Part shown: in pieces, positions 8,918-14,858 of the stretch | Layout of the letters: every line of letters begins with the position of its first letter | How positions within the stretch are numbered: position 1 is the first letter of the stretch | Source of the DNA: Persephonella sp. KM09-Lau-8 | Lineage (GTDB): Bacteria > Aquificota > Aquificia > Aquificales > Hydrogenothermaceae | DNA: 64,000 nucleotides | Reading direction: 5' to 3' | Assembly (NCBI RefSeq): GCF_000703085.1 | Contig: NZ_JNLL01000001.1 | Location: 620,001 to 684,000, forward strand | The notes under the pieces: model-generated | What the model was told of the DNA's origin: nothing | What the model saw: only the letters and a program-made list of their open reading frames with translations | The model's database searches: none | Translations under genes and position numbers: made by a program

Positions 8918-9599
8918 TTTTTTCCTCTATCTCTTTTAGTATCTTGTCTATATAGGATGTATCGCATTTCGCACATTTTTTGATTAGTTTGTAGTTTTCA
9001 TTATAAATTTTGCATTTTTCTTGTATAGCCTCTTTCTTAGAGGAAGCTTCTATATGCTCTAGTTCCTTTAAAAGTAAGATAGGAATACTAAATTCTATTC
9101 CTTTTATCCTAGTAATTTGTTTTCCTTTAACCTTTCTTTTAATTACTTCTCCAAAAATATAAGAATCTTTTTCTATAGAGGGCAAAAAGCATTCGTAAGT
9201 TTGAAACTTACAGTTACTTATACTAAAGTCTACTTTTTCAGTATCCTCTTTTTGATTTAGTTGAAATGTAGATAATGCAATAAATTTTACGTTGGGTGGT
9301 TTCACATTTGTAATAACTATCGGTCTATATTTTTTTCCTTTCGTTTCTTTTAAAAGATTATGTTTATTGGATGTCAAAACAATCTGATTTTGAGAAGCAA
9401 AATATAATGCACATACATTAACAACATACATTTCACCTTTTTTTAAGCTGATATACTTGAATACCTGCTTTCTATAATTTTTAACTTCTTTTTCTAATTC
9501 TTTTATTTCTTCTTTTAGTTCCTGATTTTCTTTTTTGAGCTGATAATACTCTTTTACTTTGCTATAAAGATATTTCCAGAGGAAAAAATCAAGTATCAT
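8907..9599 (-). CDS. MazF/PemK-like protein with N-terminal coiled coil, first gene of the CRISPR-signalling operon
   Basis: This 230-aa protein starts with a short hydrophobic patch (MILDFFLWKYLY) and a strong Leu/Glu/Lys coiled coil (about 15-50). A MazF/PemK-like beta core follows: LKKGEMYVVNV at 52-62 and GKKYRPIVITN to FIALSTF (about 88-112), which matches the KxGxIY...RPxVI...VxxAxxTS pattern of the fold. The tail has a CAKC pair (209-212). It is a second MazF-like protein beside the CalpT-like one and overlaps calpS by 11 nt. It could be a toxin, an RNA-binding subunit or an extra sigma-complex partner. Whether the RNase active site is intact cannot be judged by eye. Confidence 0.65.
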   Translation of the reverse strand: MILDFFLWKYLYSKVKEYYQLKKENQELKEEIKELEKEVKNYRKQVFKYISLKKGEMYVVNVCALYFASQNQIVLTSNKHNLLKETKGKKYRPIVITNVKPPNVKFIALSTFQLNQKEDTEKVDFSISNCKFQTYECFLPSIEKDSYIFGEVIKRKVKGKQITRIKGIEFSIPILLLKELEHIEASSKKEAIQEKCKIYNENYKLIKKCAKCDTSYIDKILKEIEEKNEQ

Positions 9600-9696
9600 A
9601 TCCTTCTCCCTCTTACTTTATAAATAGTGTATCACAAAGTCAGAAATTGAGGAAACACTGCGTTAATAGTTCAAAAACTGATTTAGGAGGGAAAAT

Positions 9697-9852
9697 ATGA
9701 AAAACAGAAAAACAAAAATTGCCGTTGCTGCAAACAAGTCTATTGCACATAAGCATGCCATTAGCACATTTGGAAGGGCAAGAGCATTTAAAAATAAGAA
9801 AAAGGAAAAGCCTTCTAAAAAAATCAAAAATATTGATGAGTTTTTATATTAG
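9697..9852 (+). CDS. Small basic hypothetical protein (51 aa)
   Basis: An ATG at 9697 follows a strong SD (AGGAGGG at 9685-9691). The 51 codons give a very basic peptide (MKNRKTKIAVAANKSIAH...), with a Lys-rich middle (FKNKKKEKPSKK) and a NIDEFLY end. It has no membrane segment or signal peptide. The composition suggests nucleic-acid or ribosome binding, but I do not recognise the family. It is divergent from the CRISPR signalling operon, whose first ATG is 98 bases away, so the two share an upstream region. Confidence 0.6.
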   Translation: MKNRKTKIAVAANKSIAHKHAISTFGRARAFKNKKKEKPSKKIKNIDEFLY

Positions 9853-9911
9853 GTGTCAGATTTTTGGAAAAATATCTGTTAATAAAATTAAAAAACCTTT
9901 AAGGAGGTAAG

Positions 9912-10346
9912 TTGATGAAAAACTTTAACTTTGACGAAGAAAAACTTAAAAAGTTTGTTGAGGAGAACATTCCTAAGGTTACCGAGGAAGATATACAGAA
10001 GGTTCTGGACAAAGAGAAAGAACTCCGTAAAAAGTTTCAGGGGAATACCTGGCTTGGTCAGTTCATAAAAGATTTTAAAATTATGTTCTCTATGGTCAAA
10101 GACTACATGAATGGTTCATACAGAGAGGTTCCATGGTTTACTATTGCAGCGGTTGTTGTAGCTCTCTTATATGTTCTGTCTCCTGTGGATTTTATACCTG
10201 ATTTTATTCCCGGGGTTGGATATGTGGATGATGCCTTTGTTATGGGACTTGTCTTAATGATGATAAAAGAAGATTTATACAGATATAGAGAGTGGAAAGT
10301 CCAACATGAACTAAAAAACTCTATCCAGGAAGGGGGAAAAACATAA
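9912..10346 (+). CDS. YkvA/DUF1232-family membrane protein
   Basis: The 144-aa protein contains the DUF1232 signature in its second half: PWFTIAAVVVALLYVLSPVDFIPDFIP followed by GYVDDAFVMGLVLMMIKEDL, which is one or two membrane-interacting helices around the SPVDFIPDFIPxxGxxDD motif. The first 75 residues are charged and helical. The function of the family is unknown. SD AAGGAGG lies before the ATG. A hairpin-T terminator follows immediately. It sits between the CRISPR effector operon and the adaptation genes but shows no CRISPR link itself. Confidence 0.85.
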   Translation: MMKNFNFDEEKLKKFVEENIPKVTEEDIQKVLDKEKELRKKFQGNTWLGQFIKDFKIMFSMVKDYMNGSYREVPWFTIAAVVVALLYVLSPVDFIPDFIPGVGYVDDAFVMGLVLMMIKEDLYRYREWKVQHELKNSIQEGGKT

Positions 10347-10363
10347 CATAGCCGGCTACCTCT

Positions 10364-10385
10364 GGGGGATATCCCCCTCTTTTTT
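10364..10385 (+). terminator. Intrinsic terminator after the DUF1232 gene
   Basis: GGGGG and CCCCC (10364-10368 and 10373-10377) flank an ATAT loop, followed by TCTTTTTT. It lies 18 nt after the DUF1232 stop and 14 nt before the cas2 start, so cas2 probably has its own promoter or depends on read-through. Confidence 0.75.
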
Positions 10386-10398
10386 AAGGAAATAGGCG

Positions 10399-10656
10399 AT
10401 GAAATTTATATTCTGCTATGATATCTCTGATAACAGAACCTTGAATAAAGTTGCAAAGAAATTACAGGAACACGGGATAAGAGTTCAATACAGTGTATTT
10501 GAAATAGATACTACTTATCAGAAAGCCGTAGAACTTCTTGAAGAAATAAAACAAATCATAAACCCAGAAACAGATAGAATATTCATGTATCCTGCAAATA
10601 GAAATCAAAAAGGTATAAAAAGGTTTGGTTTAATCCGCGGGGGAAGAATTATCTGA
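10399..10656 (+). CDS. cas2: Cas2 (first copy)
   Basis: The 85-aa protein has the Cas2 ferredoxin-like pattern: FIFCYDIS at 3-10 with the conserved Asp (D8), then GIRVQYSVFEID and a short C-terminal strand. Cas2 dimers bridge Cas1 dimers in the spacer integrase. It lies on the plus strand, convergent with cas1, and its last 27 bases overlap the 3' end of cas1. That opposite orientation is unusual for a cas1-cas2 pair. The IRVQYSVFE block is shared with the second Cas2 at 12424-12711, so both are recognisable members and not decayed. Confidence 0.92.
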   Translation: MKFIFCYDISDNRTLNKVAKKLQEHGIRVQYSVFEIDTTYQKAVELLEEIKQIINPETDRIFMYPANRNQKGIKRFGLIRGGRII

Positions 10657-11523
10657 AAAATTCGTTCTTAGGAATTTGCTTATTTTTTGGACTTCTTCAT
10701 CATAAATATTTTCATGTATCCATTTTAGCAGCTTTTTCAAATCTGTATTACTCAGGTAAACGCCTTTTTCTGTTTTAACAAATTCCATCTCATTTATATC
10801 AGTATTCTGTAAAAATTTGTAAACACTCATAGTTATTGATGGTCTTATTATTTCCATCAAGTCAGATACAAAAGCATGATGAACTCCCTTTTTCCTGTGC
10901 AAAAAACTCAAATATGGGTCAAATCCCCAAGAAAAAACTTCAGGCACTAATCCATTATAAAAAACCATATAAGCTGAGCTTAAAATAGAATTAATAGGGT
11001 CTTTAGGAGGGTTATAAGTCCTTTTGGTAAATTCAAGATTGATATCTTTTAGTAGTTTTCTAAATTTTTCAAACATTTTTGTGGATGCTACTCCTTCTAT
11101 ACCCAGTATTGTGTTAATATTTTGAGCTTTTTGGAGAGCCTTTTTATGTTCATAAATGTTGATATCAAATTCTTTTTCTATGTTATTTAATTTTTGTAGC
11201 ACAAATTCTTTAGCTAATTTGATGTTTTCTTTTTCATCAAAAAACTTTCTATATTGGGTTATGCGAATGTTTATATTACTTTGAGTTTTTGATGGTATAA
11301 GTATTCCCCTAAAAAATCCTGGGGAACTTAGAAAAACTATATATTTCTGATTATTTAATAAAAAATTTATCAACGGTTGGGTAATTTCTATATTTCCGAA
11401 TAGAAATATATTTTTAAATGCGGTAAGTGGATAAGATGATATTTTCTTATTGTCTTTGTAAACTGCAAGTTGGTTTTCTTTCCTTTTTAGAGCAATACCC
11501 TGGGTAAGAAAGTATAAATTCAT
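10630..11523 (-). CDS. cas1: Cas1 spacer-acquisition integrase
   Basis: A 297-aa Cas1 with the expected catalytic set: E143 in TILGIEGVAST, H209 in DPYLSFLHR, and D221/E224 in SDLMEIIRP. The N-terminal beta domain (about 1-75: LYFLTQGIALKRKENQLAVY, IFLFGNIEIT) and the alpha domain are both complete. The Cas1-Cas2 complex integrates prespacers at the leader-repeat junction. The C-terminal SDNSSPAD is encoded across the overlap with the convergent cas2. Upstream, 11 nt away, is the catalytically altered Cas1-like gene. Confidence 0.95.
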   Translation of the reverse strand: MNLYFLTQGIALKRKENQLAVYKDNKKISSYPLTAFKNIFLFGNIEITQPLINFLLNNQKYIVFLSSPGFFRGILIPSKTQSNINIRITQYRKFFDEKENIKLAKEFVLQKLNNIEKEFDINIYEHKKALQKAQNINTILGIEGVASTKMFEKFRKLLKDINLEFTKRTYNPPKDPINSILSSAYMVFYNGLVPEVFSWGFDPYLSFLHRKKGVHHAFVSDLMEIIRPSITMSVYKFLQNTDINEMEFVKTEKGVYLSNTDLKKLLKWIHENIYDEEVQKISKFLRTNFSDNSSPAD

Positions 11524-11534
11524 TTTCCTTCCCT

Positions 11535-12413
11535 TTAAAAATCTTCTAATTTTAATTTTCCTTCCTCTATTTTTTGGAAAGTATCTAAGAAATCGTTCAA
11601 CTTTCTTATCTGATTTATATTATGTAAGAATTTTTCTGCAAATATCTTTGTAATTACTAAAATTCCCTCTTTCTTGACAGCAAAGAGCTCAAAATCACTG
11701 TTTTTTAAGTATTTCAAATATGTGTCGACGGCATCCAAAGTCGCTTTTACTTTGAAAGGACTGAACAATAACACGGCAAAATCTGGATATGTTGGCTTGT
11801 TTAGGATATGAATACCTTGATATAGATTTATTTTATTTTTAGCCAGATAACTTGATATATATGCTATATACAAAGAATGAAAAAAGTTAATTACCATATG
11901 AGGTTTCCCTTTCTGTTGATAATTCCTGACAGTGGGTAGAGTATTATTTATCAAATAAAAACCTCTATACAATACACCATTCGCCAGAGCTTGAGTAAGC
12001 TTATAAGTTTCCTTTGTAGTTAAGTTGTGAAAAGATGTTAGCATTACTTTTTCTATCATATCCAGTTCTACAAAATAATGCTTAACTGAAAATCCTACCT
12101 GTCTTCTTAGGAATTTTAGATAACTTAAGGTTGAGTAATAGGCTTGTTTAAAGATAAATTTTGAGATTAAGTTTATATTTTTGTAAATTTTGCCTCTATA
12201 TCTGGGGATATGAAGAAAGTCTATATTTCCTTGTTGATTTATATGGAAAATAGGTTTGCGAATGTCGGTTTGTAGTTTGTTATTGGTAAATAAAAATATA
12301 TTTTCTATTTTGCTAATAGGAACCTCAAATTCATCTTCGCTGGATTTTAAATGTAGTCTATATTTTTTAAGGTTTATTTTTGTGTTTGGAGTAATGACAA
12401 ACAGATTTGCCAT
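11535..12413 (-). CDS. Cas1-like protein lacking acidic catalytic residues
   Basis: A start at 12413 is chosen because AAGGAG sits 6 nt before that ATG, giving 292 aa. The protein follows the Cas1 plan. A beta domain has NLFVITPNTKINLKKYRLHL, IENIFLFTNNKLQT and DFLHIPRYRGKIY. An alpha domain has INFFHSLYIAYISSYLAK, YQGIHIL and FAVLLFSPFKVKATLDAV. Against the intact Cas1 next door, the Glu of IEG is Asn (ANG, N145), the His appears kept (H202), and the Asp/Glu of DLMEIIRP become Leu/Ser (LLFSPFKV). It is thus probably an inactive paralogue that might pair with Cas1 or Cas2. The alignment was by eye; identity is good, function inferred. Confidence 0.75.
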   Translation of the reverse strand: MANLFVITPNTKINLKKYRLHLKSSEDEFEVPISKIENIFLFTNNKLQTDIRKPIFHINQQGNIDFLHIPRYRGKIYKNINLISKFIFKQAYYSTLSYLKFLRRQVGFSVKHYFVELDMIEKVMLTSFHNLTTKETYKLTQALANGVLYRGFYLINNTLPTVRNYQQKGKPHMVINFFHSLYIAYISSYLAKNKINLYQGIHILNKPTYPDFAVLLFSPFKVKATLDAVDTYLKYLKNSDFELFAVKKEGILVITKIFAEKFLHNINQIRKLNDFLDTFQKIEEGKLKLEDF

Positions 12414-12423
12414 GATATTCTCC

Positions 12424-12711
12424 TTAGATAAAGATATCTTCATTAATTGTTATGGCTATTTTGTTGCCTTCTTTTTTGGCTGATTTGTATTCTTCTTTGG
12501 TAAGTGGGTAGATTATGATTGTATCGTTTGGAGATGTGATATAGGGGGTGATACGTTTGATTAGGTCTTTTAGGGCTTTTTCTGAAATATAAAGTTCAAA
12601 AACACTATATTGCACTCTTATCCCGTATCTAAGGAGTTCTCTATAGAGTTTGTCTCTGTTTTTATCATCTGATATGTCGTAGACGAGTAAATAGTAGTTT
12701 TTCGAATACAT
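12424..12711 (-). CDS. cas2: Cas2 (second copy)
   Basis: A 95-aa Cas2 with YYLLVYDISDDKNRDKL (catalytic-type Asp) and YGIRVQYSVFELY. The ATG at 12709-12711 is preferred over an earlier in-frame start that would reach into the CRISPR repeat, because GGGGAG lies just upstream. It leads the minus-strand cas2-cas1'-cas1 run, 10 nt before the Cas1-like gene and 50 nt from the first repeat. It differs clearly from the 85-aa Cas2 at 10399-10656, so the locus has two distinct Cas2 proteins beside two Cas1-family proteins. Confidence 0.92.
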   Translation of the reverse strand: MYSKNYYLLVYDISDDKNRDKLYRELLRYGIRVQYSVFELYISEKALKDLIKRITPYITSPNDTIIIYPLTKEEYKSAKKEGNKIAITINEDIFI

Positions 12712-12761
12712 ATGGCTCCCCTGTGGTTTTTTATCTAATAAACGGAAAAGGGGAACAAAAT

Positions 12762-13330
12762 CTGACAATACCCTCAAAACAGCGGGTCAGTTCCAGCAGC
12801 TAAAATCGCAGCCTCTCTTGGATATACAGTGTATGCAGGGTCGCAATACCCTCAAAACAGCGGGTCAGTTCCAGCAGCTAAAATCGCAGCCTCTCTTGGA
12901 TATACAGTGTATGCAGGGTCGCAATACCCTCAAAACAGCGGGTCAGTTCCAGCTGGTACTTGCTTCCCGGGAATAGGTACCGGGGAGTAAAGGGTCGCAA
13001 TACCCTTAAAACAGCGGGTCAGTGCCAGTTATGAGCCGACTTATTTTTGACACATCAAAAGATGTCGCAATACCCTCAAAACGGCGGGTCAGTGCCAGTC
13101 CCCGTCCCCGGAGGGTAAAGGCCCACCGAACCTCAACTTTCGTCGCAATACCCTCAAAACGGCGGGTCAGTGCCAGTAGCGCATCTCCTATCGAGGCAGC
13201 CTACGGGGACCCTGTTAGTCGCAATACCCTCAAAACGGCGGGTCAGTGCCAGTCCCCGTCCCCGGAGGGTAAAGGCCCACCGAACCTCAACTTTCGTCGC
13301 AATACCCTCAAAACGGCGGGTCAGTGCCAG
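12762..13330 (-). CRISPR. CRISPR array: 8 repeats of 35 nt, 7 spacers (5 unique)
   Basis: Repeats start at 12762, 12840, 12918, 12994, 13064, 13142, 13218 and 13296. In plus sense they begin GTCGCAATACCC and end GGGTCAG(T/G)... as TTCCAG in the first three and TGCCAG in the last five. Spacers are 35-43 nt. Spacers 1 and 2 are identical, and spacers 5 and 7 are identical. The leftmost repeat is altered at its left edge (CTGA in place of GTCG), marking the trailer. Repeats 5-8 are uniform, marking the young, leader-proximal side at right. Transcription is therefore inferred leftward (minus), with repeats read as beginning CTGGCACTGACC and ending GGGTATTGCGAC. Confidence 0.95.
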
Positions 13331-13629
13331 AGCTTAGATTTTTGCGGTTTAGCGGGTAATTTCATGTTTTTAAATAGGACTAAATTTTTCCCTAAAATTT
13401 GCTTGTCAGCCTTTATTTTCAATATTCTACTCCAAATTGTGAAATTTCTACAAATTTTTATCTGCACAAAATTTATGCAGCCCGCTAAAGCTTTATTTCC
13501 AATAGTTAGCTAAAATTTTAGTCTGTCTCGCTAAAATTTACACCTTGATTTTGTAGAGATTTTTATATGATATAAATCATATTCTCTTGCCAGGTAGCCA
13601 TTTTCCTTGTTTATATCTTATACCCTATT
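13331..13629 (-). promoter_or_regulatory. Putative CRISPR leader (AT-rich, non-coding)
   Basis: About 300 bases without a credible gene, strongly AT-rich, next to the uniform end of the array. It contains recurring CTAAAATTT-like words (near 13380, 13392, 13512 and 13530), an inverted pair TTTAGCGGG (13348-13356) / CCCGCTAAA (13481-13489), and a small hairpin CTGCA...TGCAG (13462-13480). A leader should hold the crRNA promoter and the Cas1-Cas2 docking site. The assignment rests on position, composition and the repeat gradient; I could not fix a convincing promoter by eye. Confidence 0.6.
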
Positions 13630-13663
13630 ACAAACTTGATTGCAAGTTTGTATGTCTTATAAT
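13630..13663 (+). promoter_or_regulatory. Promoter with overlapping palindromic operator-like element
   Basis: A perfect inverted repeat ACAAACTTG-ATTG-CAAGTTTGT (13630-13651) overlaps a -35-like TTGATT (13636-13641). Sixteen bases later comes a consensus -10 TATAAT (13658-13663). The next start codon (13694) is 30 bases downstream. A protein bound to the palindrome would block the promoter. No T-run follows, so it is not a simple terminator. Confidence 0.6.
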
Positions 13664-13693
13664 AGTTTTTATAAACAAAATTCAGAGGTTAGA

Positions 13694-13954
13694 ATGGATA
13701 TACTACAAAATATAATTTTATGGATATTAGATTTATTTGATAACGGAATTAGGGTGTTTGAACCTTATCAGGGAAGTGTTTCTATGGATGAAAAGCAATA
13801 CACTGCAATGCAGGGTATTATCCATTTTATAGGATGGACAATTGCAATAGGAATTATAATCTGGGTGTTCAGATATATGAAAAAACATGCTCAGCAAGAT
13901 GAAAGGATGAAAAAGTATTATCAAAAATCAGAAGAGGATAAATCTCAGAATTGA
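13694..13954 (+). CDS. Small single-pass membrane protein (86 aa)
   Basis: The start at 13694 is chosen over an in-frame ATG at 13640 because AGAGGT lies upstream, and the earlier ATG falls inside the palindrome/-35 region. The protein has an amphipathic N-terminus (MDILQNIILWILDLFDNGI), a membrane helix (IIHFIGWTIAIGIIIWVF, about 46-63) and a charged tail (RYMKKHAQQDERMKKYYQ). Family not recognised. Its end overlaps the convergent cytochrome gene by 10 nt. The placement beside cytochromes could hint at electron transport, but nothing in the sequence shows it. Confidence 0.7.
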   Translation: MDILQNIILWILDLFDNGIRVFEPYQGSVSMDEKQYTAMQGIIHFIGWTIAIGIIIWVFRYMKKHAQQDERMKKYYQKSEEDKSQN

Positions 13955-14856
13955 AACTCTTTTTGAAGAACTTTTTCCTTTTTATTCTTCCATGAAAGCT
14001 TTCTTAAAATAGTGACTACTACCTTATCAGGTTTTAAATCAATAAAGAAATCAAGTTCTTTCCATTTTCCAAATTTTAGAGGGTCTTTTGAATTTATTAT
14101 CTGCATCTGATTAAAAATTTCATTTCCATTTTTAAATCCTGTCAAATATATATAAAGCTTAGGTTTTCCGTTATCTGCAGTAGGAACTGAATGGGGTATT
14201 CCTGTGTTTTTTATGCTAAGGGTAAGAATATCATCATTAATGGAAATTTTAATCTGAAAGTCTTTTTCAGAGGCTATAGAAGCAGGAAATTTATGGGAAT
14301 GGATATCTTTTTTAGAATGCAGATATGTAAAGGGAAATTTTTGTATAAGCCTACCTTTTTTGGCTGGCATGTGGCATTCCTGACAATTTCTCTTTGAGGC
14401 TGTCTGTTGCCATTGTTTATAAGTTTTTTGATGGCAGGAGGAACAAATCTTTGATGTTATATAAACAGGGTCGTAAGTTGAGTAGTGGGGTGGAGAAAAT
14501 ACATCATAAGGTCCGTGCATTGAGTTTGTTTCTTCTTTGTAATGGCAGGAAAAGCAGTTAACACCTTCTTCTCTAAGTTTATCCCTCAGCTGTGGTTTTT
14601 TTTCAGGATGTATCTCAAGGGGTGCGTGGCAGGAAAGATATTTTGTTTTTGTGTGATTATTACTTGCTTCTACATAATGGGGAGAAGTCCATGCCTTTGA
14701 ATGTCTGGAATCAAGCCACTGGTTGTATATGTTCTGATGACATTCTGCACATCTTTTGGAAGGAGGACGTTGAAGTAAGTCCTCCTCTAAAAATAGCTTT
14801 TCTATCCTGTCGCAACCTGCTATAAAAACCACTAATAGTAGCAGGAGTAAAGGCAT
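13945..14856 (-). CDS. Multiheme c-type cytochrome lipoprotein
   Basis: The N-terminus is a lipoprotein signal (LLLLLLVVFIAGC, Cys15 as lipid site). Four CXXCH heme sites are present: CAECH 36-40, CFSCH 101-105, CSSCH 138-142 and CQECH 158-162. A fifth place, YLSCH at 73-77, keeps Cys-His but has Tyr for the first Cys, so it may have been a site that lost covalent attachment or is single-Cys. The C-terminal 130 residues are beta-rich without hemes. The arrangement resembles cytochrome c-554-type proteins with NQW/KQW motifs after CXXCH. It is expected on the outer face of a membrane carrying electrons. It starts 2 nt after the triheme gene stop, so both form an operon. Confidence 0.85.
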   Translation of the reverse strand: MPLLLLLLVVFIAGCDRIEKLFLEEDLLQRPPSKRCAECHQNIYNQWLDSRHSKAWTSPHYVEASNNHTKTKYLSCHAPLEIHPEKKPQLRDKLREEGVNCFSCHYKEETNSMHGPYDVFSPPHYSTYDPVYITSKICSSCHQKTYKQWQQTASKRNCQECHMPAKKGRLIQKFPFTYLHSKKDIHSHKFPASIASEKDFQIKISINDDILTLSIKNTGIPHSVPTADNGKPKLYIYLTGFKNGNEIFNQMQIINSKDPLKFGKWKELDFFIDLKPDKVVVTILRKLSWKNKKEKVLQKEFQF

Positions 14857-14858
14857 TT

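Noticed and set aside
8907-9599. Calling this MazF-like gene, and not 7290-8201, the CalpT homologue
   Set aside because: The 303-aa gene has the expected place between sigma and Lon-SAVED genes, the larger size, and a linker followed by a small C-terminal domain that fits the two known fragments. The alternative cannot be fully excluded by eye.
1-9599. Presence of a CARF-HEPN (Csm6/Csx1) effector or separate ring nuclease in the CRISPR operon
   Set aside because: No visible protein has such a domain pair; the only cyclic-oligonucleotide sensor I see is the SAVED region of the Lon protein. Genes left of base 1 are unseen.
9844-9875. Hairpin-like AGATTTTTGGAAAAATATCT after the 51-aa gene as a terminator
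   Set aside because: The stem is AT-only and imperfect, and no T-run follows.
12712-12761. Left side of the array as the leader
   Set aside because: Only 50 bases separate the first repeat from cas2b, and the leftmost repeat is the degenerate one, as expected at a trailer end.
12712-12777. Longer N-terminus for the second Cas2
   Set aside because: The extension would be read through the first CRISPR repeat, while a good SD lies just before the ATG at 12711.
12766-12952. Repeat-spacer units 1-3 read in frame as a repeated peptide (78 bp is a multiple of 3) with a dehydrogenase-like look
   Set aside because: The frame stops shortly after, has no start or SD, and the 35-nt repeat continues with unrelated spacers of other lengths, which fits CRISPR and not a coding tandem repeat.
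13022-13513. A 163-codon plus-strand open frame across the CRISPR array and leader
   Set aside because: It is made of repeat units and spacers; the repeating peptide follows the 35-nt repeats, and spacer lengths vary, so it is a by-product of the array.
13640-13693. Upstream ATG for the small membrane protein (104 aa form)
   Set aside because: That ATG lies inside the palindrome and upstream of the -10 element, so it would not be in the transcript; the ATG at 13694 has a better SD.
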